NCBI RefSeq assembly: GCF_016920785.2
Contig: NW_024609958.1
Location: 124,001-188,000 of the forward strand
Reading direction: 5' to 3'
DNA: 64,000 bases
Source of the DNA: Ixodes scapularis
Lineage: Eukaryota > Arthropoda > Arachnida > Ixodida > Ixodidae
The first letter of the stretch is position 1, and each line of letters opens with the position of its first letter. Shown in pieces: positions 33,913 to 44,479 of this stretch. Below the pieces are notes generated by a model. The model saw nothing but the letters and a program-made list of their open reading frames with translations, searched no databases and had not been told where the DNA came from. A program made the position numbers and the translations under genes.

Positions 33913-34592
33913 TTAAAGGGACTATGAAACGATTCTGAAAGCGAATTTCATCCACCGATCGTCGTAAAAGATGTGAAAAGAAACACAAAAATAGGGAGCC
34001 CAAAAAAATTCTTCGCTATAGAACTTTTGAAAGAAAACTGGACTCTTTGCCGCGTTCTTTCCTTCGAAAGCTCTCTGCCATTTCATTGCGATGCATCCGC
34101 GGAATCGCAGCACGTCAGCCGAATCCACGTCGCCTATTGGGTAAGAGCCTACCTCACCAGCACCGCGATCGTAAACAATAAATAGCCGGCGAATATTTCC
34201 TAAGAGTTTTGTTAAATAATATTCAGATCCACATTTTGTAGCATAATTAGACATCTGACTAAAATCGCCAAATTCGATAATACTGAGAGCCAAGCGCCAC
34301 CTATCGTGTTGTAAACGAAGCAACTACAGTAGGGCCGACAGCGTCGCTCAGTTACTTTGTCGCGACGACCAACGAACGTTTATTTTTCTACATGTTCTTC
34401 TCGCGCGTCCCGACTTCAAGCAGCAAGAAAAAAGTACGTGAAACAGAACACAGCGAACAAGAACGCTGGATCCACAAACACCCGAGAAAAGCTACAACGG
34501 CGACGAATCCACCGAGCCCGACCAACCCAGCTCGGCAGATAGGCCTAGCAGGCACTCCGACTCGGCGCAGCGTTACTTCAACGGTACTTGGC

Positions 34593-35311
34593 CAAGACCA
34601 CTGATCTCTATGTCTATTTGCTGGATCGCGTTTGAGCAGCTCCTCCTATGGACTGGAATGCGGTCACTGGCGGCCATCTTTAGGTAGAGTTATATCATCT
34701 CTAGCCATCATAGTAATATGGCGGACAGCGCAATGGCGGCAGGCTGCCACAAAAATAGCCGTAGATCTAGTACACTGTACCGTGGGTGACATTTCGTGCT
34801 TGATTGAAGTTGTTAGACGAAGCAGATTCTTGAAACCCGGCGTGAACGGTAGCCTCATCTTTGAGGACCCGGCAAAAGTTCTACGAAAGCGCAGCACCGG
34901 GGGAAAGCAGCGCAGCTCGCATCAAAAGCAGACTCCGTACCGTCGTCTGCTTTCGATGCTTCTTTCGATGCGACTTTCGATACGTGCTGTGCTGCTTTTC
35001 TCTCGGTGCTGCGATTTCGTGAAACTTTTACCAGGTCCTCAAAAACCGGACTACTGTTCACGCCGGGTTTCAAAAACATGTTTCGTCAAATAATTTTAAT
35101 CAAGCACGCAATATCACCCACGCTATTTTGACCGCAGCCTGCCAACCCACCTGCCAAAACGCTATCTGCCATGGATGGATGATAGCGGCTGCAGCAGCTT
35201 ACATTGCCTAGAGGTGATATAACTCTACCTAAAGATGGCCGCCAGTGACCGCATTCGCGGAGCGGGCAAACGCGATCCAGCAATTGTCATAGAGATCAGT
35301 GGCCAAGACCG
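34593..35311. repeat. Foldback, about 340-bp arms
   Basis: GGCCAAGACCACTGATCTCT at the left and AGAGATCAGTGGCCAAGACC at the right are complementary in part. GGCGGCCATCTTTAGGTAGA and TCTACCTAAAGATGGCCGCC match exactly in inverted orientation. Both sets lie symmetrically about 34950. The arms have diverged and no protein is encoded. Confidence 0.75.
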
Positions 35312-36306
35312 TCTGCCCCCGACCGGCTGGCGTGCTGAATGGAATATGCCCGCGCGACCCTTGTGGACCCTTCCCGTAATATAGTTTCATCGCTGACCTC
35401 AGTTTTAGATTAAGAGGCGAGGTAAATCTCTTCCCCTTGTTTTCCGAGGCAGTGTTGACGAACACTGTCGTCGAAAAGGGACTCTCGTCGATTCTAGCTT
35501 CTTGTTTTGTGTGATATAGAGCTCAAATAAACGCCGTATGGATTACCTTCGTAACACGGTATGTACAGTGTGCTCAACTGTTAAATATAACGCGGGAGCG
35601 GTGGCCGAAACTGGTATCAGCGCTGTCTAGCGATTAAACCAATGATGCGGCAGAGAATAAGGCGGCTCTTCTTGCGATTGTCGCCACTCCCCGATACAAT
35701 TATCGCATGCCCCCCTCGTTTCTTTCTTTATCACCCACGCTTTAAATTTTGACTTGCTTGTTCTGTCTTTTTTGCCACTCTGTTTAGGGTTTGATTATAA
35801 CTGCATTCCTGTTAGCATCCTTGATAAGTCGGAGTGACCACGGCGAAACGACATCTTTATATTCATCATTCTGAACATATTATTGGCGGAAAGAATGCAA
35901 GCGTTAGAGGAATTGACTTTCTTTTACGAAACAGTGACAGTATCATGTTTAGTCTTCCATTTGACATCTTTTACGCAATAAAGTATACGTTTTTAGCGCT
36001 TCTTGAAACTAGCGTGCAGAAAAACTATATTTTCCGAACCTCTTATAATTCTTTATTACGCAAACATTTACTACTTTCCACAGTAAGAAACCATAAACAA
36101 GTATTCAATTAACATTTATATTTATACAAAGTTCATGGTACCGATTCTTATTGCCTTTAATATTGGTCGCGTTGGGACAGACCTTAAAATTTGACAAAAC
36201 ATATTGAAAACATTTCTTACTTCGTTTTTAGCAGGCCGGTTCGGCAATAGGAAATGCTATCTCGTGAAGAGACAAATTCTCAAAAGCTTTCTGATAGATG
36301 CCCGTG

Positions 36307-37503
36307 TTAGTAATGTGTCATATTCCCAGTAACAGCAATCACTGCCTCCATCCTTCGCGGTATTGAGTCGTATAGCGATGTGACAAAGTCTGGGTCCCTT
36401 CGCAGCCTGTCCCATTTGTCGCGGACTGCCTGCCACAGATCGGCCGAGGACCAGGCGTCGACGCCATGCTGCCTCGCTAGCGATGCTTTAATCAGGCCCC
36501 ACACATTCTCACATGGGTTCATATCCGCCCCTCTCGGAGGCCAATTCAGCGTTCAAGCCAAGCGCTCTTTCAGGAGGAGACGGACTTCTCTTGAAGTGTG
36601 TACCGGAGGCTGGTCGTGCTGGTAGATGTAATCCCCATCGGGGAAAGGCCCGTCCAAAGCGTAGGGGATCAAGACGTCGTCGATCAGGCGAGCATCTACT
36701 TCTCCCGTGAATCGTGCTTCCAGCCTGACGAGAGGGCCAAATCCATCCCGAGAAATAGCTCCCCATATATTAACAGAGCACCGGCCACTGGAGAGCACTT
36801 GCTGGAAGTAGGCAGGATCATACCTTGGAAGTACAAGAAGTGTAAGTAAAACGGGTTCACAAAAAAATCTTATTTCTTAAGAGTAGCAGGTGTCGATGAC
36901 ACGCTGCCTGGCATGTCCGCCTTCGTCCGCCCTTTTTTGTTTTCTACGATACAAACTTCGCGTTCATTTAACACATTACCCGGTGACAGACTGGTCTCCA
37001 CACACGTCGTATTTGGTCGAAGCTTGTGCAAAATGTTGACTCTTCACTAAAGATGACGTCTCTCCAATAGTCAAACGTCCACGCCCGATGCTCCTGTGCA
37101 AATGTTAGCCGCAGCGCCCGATGACGAGCTGTCAAAATGTTTTTCTGACAAGCCATTCGGCTTGCCAGTCCACTTTCCCGGGGGCGTTGCCTTATCGTGT
37201 TTAAGGACACATTAAGGTTCAAGGCTTGTCTGATTTGTTGCGCCGACATGAAAGGGTCATCGACAATGTCTGCAACAATAAGGAGATCCTCTGCGACCGA
37301 GGTTGCTCGTCTGTGACTTCGGCGAGGTGCGACTTCGGCGAGGTGCATCTTCGACTCTTCTTTCGTCCCGGTAGGCTCGAATTATTCTGTCTACGGCCAC
37401 AAGTGATATGCCCGTCCGTGCTGAAATGGTTCTTTAGAGCAATCCAGGACATCGACATTGCAATAACGCGAAGCCTGTTTTCGTTTGATATTCTCGGGGG
37501 CAT
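36307..37503 (-). pseudogene. Tc1-type transposase, inactivated
   Basis: The N-terminal DNA-binding region starts MPPRISNENRLRVIAM at 37503. The catalytic domain follows. The first acidic position, Asp in the family, is Glu (FSEEST, 37043-37045). The second is Asp in YQHDQPP (36613-36615) and the third is Glu in NPCENVWG (36508-36510). The last two have 34 residues between them, the DD34E spacing. Breaks seen are a 16-bp tandem duplication (37315-37330 and 37331-37346) that shifts the frame, a 157-bp interruption (36823-36979), and a TGA at 36553-36555. The protein would cut and paste the element by binding its inverted ends. With the altered triad and frame breaks it cannot be active. Confidence 0.88.
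36823..36979 (-). other. Intron-like insertion in the transposase
   Basis: On the minus strand the interruption begins GTAATG and ends in a pyrimidine-rich stretch and TTCCAAGG. Removing exactly 157 bp rejoins CHR to YDPAYFQQ in frame. A GT..AG excision leaves one extra G, and a 4-bp GGTA repeat brackets the segment. It is therefore either an intron with an altered acceptor or a small insertion. Confidence 0.5.
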
Positions 37504-37904
37504 TCTAAAGATGAGCAGAGAAACGAAGTTTCCGTTTCACAATAAAAGAGAGTATCAGAAATTTATCCTGTTTAGTGTCATGCGTAGTGCGTTATGAACC
37601 AAGCATGACGTGTATTTAGTCACACCTACGCATTTACCACGCGGGACTACCATATCTCGGTGATCTTGCAGTTTCTCTGATAAAGGCCACCTTCTTTAAA
37701 CAACAAAAACAAAATCGAAGAGCGGCTTATTTTTTTTATCACCGAGTCACGCATTGGTGATTATTTCGGAGCTGGGAGTGTCACTTCAGAAAACAACAGC
37801 GGCATAAGCTGCCAGAGTGAGCCGGTAGATGACGGATGCAGTGTCTCCGGCCAGCGCTCCCGCGTTATGTTTAACAGTTGAGCACACTGTACACTTTGTT
37901 ACTA

Positions 37905-38286
37905 TACTTTGTCTCATCCTACGATGGACTAAAGGCCAAAGCCACGGGCCGCCAGGTCCAATCACATTCCACGCTATACTGTGACACGCTTAACATTAAT
38001 TAGGGGTGGACGAATAATGCTCAAATCCAAAAGCGCCGCATCATTTCTATAGCTTCGACGCTGCAAAGAGCCTATATCTCGTGGCTTTTTTGCGATGTAA
38101 AATTGTTGAGTCACTCAGTGCTCTTCGATTCGAACCACTGTCCACCCGTCCCCTCGTCAGTGATCCGAGGCGCGGGCACTGAAACGTGCATCGAAGCGCA
38201 TTATCGCACAGTTTCTAAGTTACTCGTGATTGGATCTGGCGGACCGTAGCTTTTGCCTTTAGTCAATCGTAGGGTGAGACGAAGTA
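37905..38286 (+). mobile_element. TA-flanked MITE, copy B
   Basis: A 382-bp member of the 21355 and 48319 family, starting TACTTTGTCTCATCCTACGA and ending GGGTGAGACGAAGTA, flanked by TA (37903-37904, 38287-38288). It lies 15 bp from the Tc1 element's right end. Confidence 0.85.
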
Positions 38287-39474
38287 TAGTATGCCATTTT
38301 TATTCTGACAGACTGCACGTCACTGCCGAGCTATAACAGTTCGTGGGAGCTACGTGCAATGTCGGTCCTACCTTCCTTTGCCGAGTGTCACGTCAGTATC
38401 GAGTTGCAATCGTAAAATATCGGTCCCGAAGCGCTTACCAACAGCGCGAATTCAGCACTTCCATCAAACGCGCGCGTCCGCTCCGTGTGTACAGGTATTT
38501 ACGTTGCTCTTGCTGACACTGTCGTAGTTCAAACGTATCTTTTTTAACGTCGGCTCGCTCCTGCATCTCCGAGGCCGCGAAAAACGCCGCAGCAATTTGT
38601 TTCCATCTACGTTTCTTTGCAAACGACTGACACGGGCAGCCATTTACCAACAATGACAGTTGGGTCGACTTCTGGAGTCTTCATTGGAAGACTCGCTGCA
38701 CTTCCCAACAAGCATACCGGCGAATGGGACTAGTCCCATGCTGTCGCTGTAGCGCAACATTTCGCATTGAATTTCACTCAGCTGCGATGTGTCCATGGCT
38801 ATCGCGGCGATGAGGGGCGCCGATTCAGAAAATACGTCGGCGACATCAGCAGCGCCATCATTGCAGTAAAACCTACCGGCGCACCCCCAACTCGCCGCCG
38901 CTAACGCTCCCATTCTCCTACAGCCGAAAGAACTTCCGGTTCCCGAGCCAGGGTAAGTACGACCGTCAAAATTACGCCGCAGCTTGTTTTGCGGTCAGTT
39001 GGAGAGAGAGAAAAAGTCGATGTTTTATTATTTTTTCGTGTAGAAGAAGTTAATAAACTTAGACGAAAACGGATGCCTGTTCGGCATTCAGTGAACGTTG
39101 AAAGTTTAATGTAAAAGTTATCTGCCAAAAGTAAAAAGGTCATTTCATGGTCCCTTTAAGAAGGAATGCAATTGTAATATAGCAACCACTGTCATTTTTG
39201 GCACATTCGCGGGCATCTCTCATGAAGATCAAGGAGGTATTTTCAAACTCCTCTTTGGAAATGGTCTTGTTCCTTCTAAGTTCACAAAATTTAGAGCTTC
39301 GCAGCCATTTAGCCGTATTACTCCAAGCCAGAGGTGGCCAGGCTGACCCGCCTAAAATGCAAACAAAACCACTAACTTCCAAAAGCCACCTAAAAAAAAA
39401 AAAAGGCAGAAAAAAAAAGGGGGGGGGGGGTCCAAACTATTTTTAGACGATTAAATGAAACTTGAACTACTTAA

Positions 39475-40736
39475 AGGGAACTCCGGCCAAAACTCAATAT
39501 GAAATAATATACTGGTATCGCTGTAGCGACACAAAATACGACCCCAGCAAAAATGTTGAGTCCGGGGCACGCCGCATTCTCAACTAATGCCGATAATAAA
39601 ATTGCGACCCGCCGCGAGCCGTAGCTCCTTAGCGGGCGGCCAGCGGGTTGAGGATCGCTAAAGCAACATTGGGCCGTGACGTCAGTATTGTTTTTTTTTT
39701 TTTTCCTCCGGTCCGCGCATTGCGAGGGGTGCGCTTCTTTGAGCCGCTACCACCGGTACTTCGGCTTGTGATTGGCGTGTTTAGACGTTTCTTTTATCTG
39801 TAGCCCGTGCAGCTTCGGTATAGCCTTTTGTTTATTTGCTTGTGAGGACTCCAAGACTCGCTTTAGCGAGCAACTCGGTGCGCCCAAGACTGCCCAACTG
39901 TTCCTCGAAAAATGCTGAGTACAACTTGTAGCGCTCTGGTCTGCTCAAACAACCCGTTGCGCAACCCGGAGGTGCTTTTTCACAAGTTTCTAACGGGCCG
40001 GTAATTGGAGAAGGTGTGGGTGAACGCTGTTCGACGAGTGGACTTTGGACTTCGGCTTTTACACGCCCGAGGAAAAAAGAACGAGAAAACAGACCTGTAC
40101 AGCCCAGCACACGTGTGTTCGGGCGCCGCAGCCCACGCCGGAGAGCCTCGAAGCTTCGTGTATGGGACTGACACGCAGCGCGAAAGAGAGAGGGCCCCCA
40201 GTACTGTACGTCACTGGCAACGCGGCGTAGAGCCACGCCTCTCCATCCACGGTGCCCAAATGAAAATTTAGACCTAGCGACGTGTACGAACGACCGCACG
40301 ACCAGCGAAAGCCGCCGAGTACGGCACCGAACGAGTTCATGGGTTTTCCAGTCGCTAGCTTTTGGGTATAAGCGCTAACTCTTGCTACATATGCTGGATA
40401 CCTACCACGTATACAGAGGTAAAACGAAATCAGCTTACCTCCTATCTTTAGACGGCTAGCGCAACAGAGGTAGGTGCGCTCGGCCTACGTACTCGTTGAA
40501 CGAGAACGATCCTGACGTCATGTTTTCACATAGCGGCTGATTTCCATTGTCGCCGGGCCTCAAGCGGCTAGTTTCGGTTTTGTTGGCCGCGCCCCAAACA
40601 AAACTTTGAGCGTCGATATCTTTAAAACTACGCACAATAACGAGAAAAAAAAAATTACACCTTGCAATTCAGGGACGCTGAGAGCGCTAAAAGCAGTCAT
40701 AATCCCAAAATCGAAAGTATGGCCCGGAGTTGCCCT
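39475..40736. mobile_element. TTAA element family II (Kolobok/T2-like)
   Basis: The ends TTAAAGGGAACTCCGGCCA and, complemented, TTAAAGGGCAACTCCGGGCCA are inverted repeats with one or two gaps. TTAA is at 39471-39474 and 40737-40740. The 1262-bp interior includes a THAP-like exon (39911-40000). Termini, target and domain together suggest the Kolobok superfamily, but no DDE domain is seen. Confidence 0.6.
39911..40000 (+). pseudogene. THAP-like zinc-finger exon fragment
   Basis: The ATG at 39911 opens MLSTTCSALVCSNNPLRNPE followed by VLFHKFLTGR. The C-X4-C start and the FHKF segment match the first half of THAP DNA-binding domains; the second C-X2-H half is missing. The frame meets a stop just after GGCCGGTAATT, which could be a splice donor. 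It may be an exon of a transposase or a captured host THAP exon. Confidence 0.45.
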
Positions 40737-40740
40737 TTAA

Positions 40741-41621
40741 GATCTATCCAACTCAAAAACAGTTGAACTGCACGTACTACGAGCGCGACACTGTTAGCTC
40801 GAACAAGCGATCGCCGGTTTTTCCATTTTTTCTTTTTGAAACCAAGGGATACCATCCAAGTTATTGTCGCTACGGAAAGAGCTGATATGGTTCTATAATG
40901 GAAGCGATAAAATTTCGTGCCCGCTAATACTATTTAGAAGTAAAATGCGAAAATGCGCCGATGTCGTGTTCGCGCTAACAGTGTCGCGATGTGTACGTAT
41001 GGTAGCGGTAGCACAAGACCGAACCGCAGCCTGTCTCGATTTAAAACTCGTTCTTTTTCTTTTCTTGGGGAAGCGGAAGGGAAGGGGGGAAGGGGGGGGG
41101 GGGGGGGGGTGTTAGCTATACTATGAAGCCACGAGCCGCACTTTAACACGCAAAGAGCAACATCTTGGCCACCCCTGCTCTAAGCTAAGAATAAAAAGTC
41201 ATACGTCAGAGACTCGAAAAAAAAATTGCAGCGGTCATATCACTCGATAACAAAAAAGGTGTCTCGCAATGGCAGATCAAACATGGGCTCCAGAGCAGCT
41301 GCTTGCAGTCACTGCCTCTGGAAAACTTTTGGGGGATATCTTAGTGGTTAGGAAGAAATGCTTCGAGAGCTTCAGCGATATTTCTTTTTGCGTGTTTTAA
41401 ACGTGCCGTTTTGGAGGAAACTTTCCATATGGAACTACACTAAAACAGCAAAAATATATATTAAAAAATAATGTGCAGCATGAATGTTGCTCGTGTAGCC
41501 TTCGGCAACACTTGCTTGCCTTCCAACCCCTATTGTCCGTACAACGCGTCGAGGGTGCCCCAGTACAATAGAGGACTCCGTGGCCGTCCTTCCGTCTGGT
41601 TTCAATTAGAAGAGACCTGGA
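40741..41621. other. Unassigned sequence with a poly-G tract
   Basis: A G run of 18 bp lies at 41092-41109. No gene is supported. Confidence 0.5.
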
Positions 41622-42275
41622 GCACGATACCGCTGCTAGAATGTGTCCCTCACTTCCCGCCCGTTCACACGTTATCGCCCCTGCGGTCTTTTGTACGTTG
41701 CTGTTGGGCCCCCGCTGGTGCTGCCTTGCGACACGCTGACTCTGCACATCGGAGAGTGCTCGTACATCGACACCTGGACCACGTGGACCATGTTCGCTTC
41801 ACCCTTCTACCTTTTCGTTGACTTCGGTGGAATCCCCTCCACGAGTCTGGCAACCGTAACCACGGTATCATCACGAAGCGAGACTACAAAAGTGGCCACA
41901 AGCGACGTCGCACCTTGGGCACGATACCGGTGCTAGAATGTGTACTTCACTTCCCCCCATTCACAGGTTATCGCCGCTGCGGCATTTTGTACGTTGCTGT
42001 TGGGCCCCCCGTTGGTGCTGCCTTGCGACACGCTGACTCTGCACATCGGAGAGTGCTCGTCCTTTACATCGACGCCTGGAACACTCGGACCGTGTGCGCT
42101 TCACCCTTCTGCCTTTTCGTCGACATCGGCGGAATCTCCTCCACAAGTCTGGCAACCGTCACCACGGTATCATCAGTATCATCACGGAGCGAGACTACAG
42201 AAGTGGCCACAAGCGACGTCTCACCTTGGGCACGATACCGTTGCTAGAATGCGCTACTCACTTCCCGCCCACAGG
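41622..42275 (+). promoter_or_regulatory. Tandem 5' monomers of a LINE
   Basis: Three units start GCACGATACCG at 41622, 41919 and 42230. The first two are 297 and 311 bp; the third is partial and leads into ORF1. Shared blocks include TGCCTTGCGACACGCTGACT and CACATCGGAGAGTGCTCGT. Unit 2 has a short internal repeat of GTATCATCA. Tandem promoter monomers are known in mouse L1 5' UTRs. By analogy these may drive transcription; that is inference. Confidence 0.75.
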
Positions 42276-42310
42276 TTGGTGCCTTACCATCTAGCTACCG
42301 AGACGACAAT

Positions 42311-43175
42311 GTGTTCGTGATTGCGGTATCGTGCCAACCCACCGTATATGAGTGCTTGCTCATTGTTCGGTCGAAGTTTGCCGCCGTAGCATCGAAAGTG
42401 TCTCTTGCCATAAACCTTACAAGGAAGCTACTTCTCTTATCAGAGGACGTTGAATCTAACCCTGGCCCTGTCACGGATACCCGTGATTCCAACGCTCCGC
42501 AGGTCCAAATGCTTGCCCTTTTAAACAAACTTACTGTTGGCCAGGCAGCAATAATGGCTGAAATCAAGTCCCTACAATTAAGACAAAAAAAGAGACTGTT
42601 TTAGCAACCCCGAAAACCAAAATTGACGACATTGATCGAGAGGTTTTGAGCTTAAAACCAGTCAAGGCAGACGTCGCTGCCATTTCAGCGGCTACCTCGC
42701 GAAACAACTTCGCGCTTGAGAAAATGGCGCAAAGGTGCTAAGCGATTGAAAGTCAGTCAAGACGTAATAATCTGCTGTTTTTCAATATCGAAGCTAGCGG
42801 AAGTGAGACGCGGAAACGGTCTGGAGGAGAACGTCCTTGCGTTCTGCGAAGAAATGCTTGGCGTTAAGATAGAACCTTGCTCGATTGAACGCGCCCATCG
42901 AATTGGTTATTACAAAGACGCACGCAACTCGTACAGGCCAATCATTGTTAAATTTAACTCCTTCAAAGAAAAGGAACTTGTCCTTTCAAAAGCACCTAAA
43001 CTTAAGGGAACAGACTATCGCTTGAGCGAAGATTTCACAGAAGAAGTTCGAAAGGCAAGGAAAGAACTCATTGCCTTCGCAAAGACTCAAGGAAAGGCCT
43101 TTAAGCAACGACATGATAAGCTTATCATGGGAACCTCACGTTATTATTTTGACACCGATCCCGGTTGCGTAAAAT
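42311..43175 (+). pseudogene. CR1/L2-type LINE ORF1 with a 2A motif
   Basis: The N-terminal 97-codon frame starts MFVIAVSCQPT and contains LLLLSEDVESNPGP (42431-42469), a 2A ribosome-skipping sequence. After stops and frame changes near 42602-42740, the next frame encodes an ORF1 RNA-binding region: EENVLAFCEEMLGVKIEP, IERAHRIGYY, RPIIVKFNSFKEKE, then TDYRLSEDFTEEVRKARKEL and DKLIMGTSRYYFD. The order is like LINE ORF1 proteins with an RRM and C-terminal domain. The frame is cut off at 43176 by the hAT-like insertion, and no ORF2 is found. Confidence 0.78.
42446..42469 (+). other. 2A ribosome-skipping motif
   Basis: D-V-E-S-N-P-G-P fits the D-x-E-x-N-P-G-P consensus exactly, preceded by leucines as usual. 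In active 2A sequences the ribosome fails to join G and P, releasing the upstream peptide. 2A sequences near the N-terminus have been reported in some non-LTR retrotransposons. Confidence 0.85.
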
Positions 43176-44027
43176 CAGACTTGTACCGTACGCATTACAA
43201 GTAATCAAATTACTTGTAATCGATTACTTTTTGGAGTAATTTTGTAATCAGTTGATTACTTTTATTGGGCAGTAATCACAAGAGTAATCTGATTACTTTT
43301 TGAAGTAATACTTGTAACGGTTACAATTTGTCCACTAGACACCCCCCCCCCCCCTTCCCCCCCCCCCCCCCCCCCGGGCACACGCCTTTTTTTAACGAAA
43401 TGATAAAAATAAAATTTGCTTTCTTTTTTTCTTTTTTAGAACGGAAAAAAGAAAGATTTTTGCGGTGCTGTGGAAACGAGGTCAATCTCTTTCTATATCC
43501 AGTTTCTGTGGAATGCCCGTTTTTTTTTTTCTCTCTCTCTTTTTCAATTTGGGACTGGGAGTGGGAAGCCTCAGTGCGTGACAAAGGCCATTCAGGGCGA
43601 AGTTTGAGGAAGCAGAATGTAGCTCTTTGAGTCCTTCGTTCAAACTAGCCCCCTCACGCACACACACACACAGAAATAAAAAAAATAAAAAAAATCCTGC
43701 TTAGGGTGCCTATTTGCAACCCATAGGAGAACCAGAACCGAAGAATGCCTAAAGCGGATGTAAAATATAACAAAGGCAGTTTAAATATTTCCCGATTTCC
43801 CCTACGTGGTCTTTGTGACAAGCAATGTTTCGAGTTGTGAAGTGGTCGGGGCGATCTCTTCCGCTAATGGATACTACACATGATCCGTTTCAAATCCTGG
43901 AGCTGCTGCTCGTTTGTATAACATGCGAGCTCATCCACACGTGAATAATAAAATGAGAGACGCAAACTTTGAGCGACAACCCTTGCTCAAGCTTAACAAG
44001 ATCTAGAACCCCTCCGCTCCCCCCCCC

Positions 44028-44058
<31 letters not shown>

Positions 44059-44390
44059 ACTGGCGAACGCCCACATCATTAAACGTCTTCAAACGAATTC
44101 TATGCTTGTGTCCGCATTGTGAAGGTGCAACGACCACGAAGAGGGAGCCAGTTTTTCTTCTTCAATACTTGTGCAAATGTGAAATATAGGTTGGAAGTAG
44201 TTCATTGTTATGAGCGCTAAAGATGTATCTTCAAACAATAAAGTAATCGGAAAAGTAACGATTACTTCTTTAAGTAATGTCCAATTACTTTTGCCGTCAA
44301 GTAATCAAGTAATCTAATCGAATACTTTTTAGCCAAGAGTAATAGTAATTGTAATCGATTACTTTTTTTTTAGTAACGTGTACAAGACTG
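43176..44390. mobile_element. hAT-like non-autonomous element
   Basis: CAGACTTGTACCGTACGCAT and, complemented, CAGTCTTGTACACGTTACTA face each other. GTAATCGATTACTTTTT-type repeats lie inside both ends. The core has poly-C tracts (43357-43375, 44019-44044) and CA repeats. The 8-bp flanks do not match, so the duplication is lost or my ends are slightly off. It interrupts the LINE ORF1. Confidence 0.55.
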
Positions 44391-44436
44391 CACCAGGCTC
44401 GATCTAAATGGACCGTAAAAATCGACGCCTCAAAAT

Positions 44437-44476
44437 CGGCTGCACCTTCGGACGCCAGCGCCCGAAGGTGCAGCCG
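44437..44476. other. Perfect hairpin, 15-bp stem
   Basis: CGGCTGCACCTTCGG and its exact complement are separated by ten bases. Isolated. Confidence 0.8.
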
Positions 44477-44479
44477 GTT

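Larger units (their letters stand above)
35566..37889 (-). mobile_element. Tc1-like transposon
   Basis: The left end CAGTGTGCTCAACTGTTAAA and the right end TTTAACAGTTGAGCACACTG are exact complements, and the pairing continues through ATAACGCGGGAGCG. TA flanks both sides (35564-35565, 37890-37891). CAGT termini with a TA duplication are classic Tc1. The 2324-bp element encodes a transposase on the minus strand (36307-37503). Confidence 0.9.
33917..39155 (-). mobile_element. TTAA element family I, copy 2, with nested insertions
   Basis: TTAAAGGGACTATGAAACGA at 33913 and, complemented, TTAAAGGGACCATGAAATGA at 39159 are the same ends as the 22712 element, inverted. The outer 400-450 bp on each side align with that copy. 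TTAA is at 33913-33916 and 39156-39159. Inside lie a foldback (34593-35311), a Tc1 element (35566-37889) and a TA MITE (37905-38286). Minus-strand sequence at 38435-38800 holds short open frames (MDTSQLSEIQ; FAKKRRWKQIAAAFF) that may be remains of an internal gene. I cannot identify a transposase. Confidence 0.6.

Noticed and set aside
39832..40299. 155-codon frame on the minus strand
   Set aside because: It runs antisense to the THAP-like exon and has no domain of its own.
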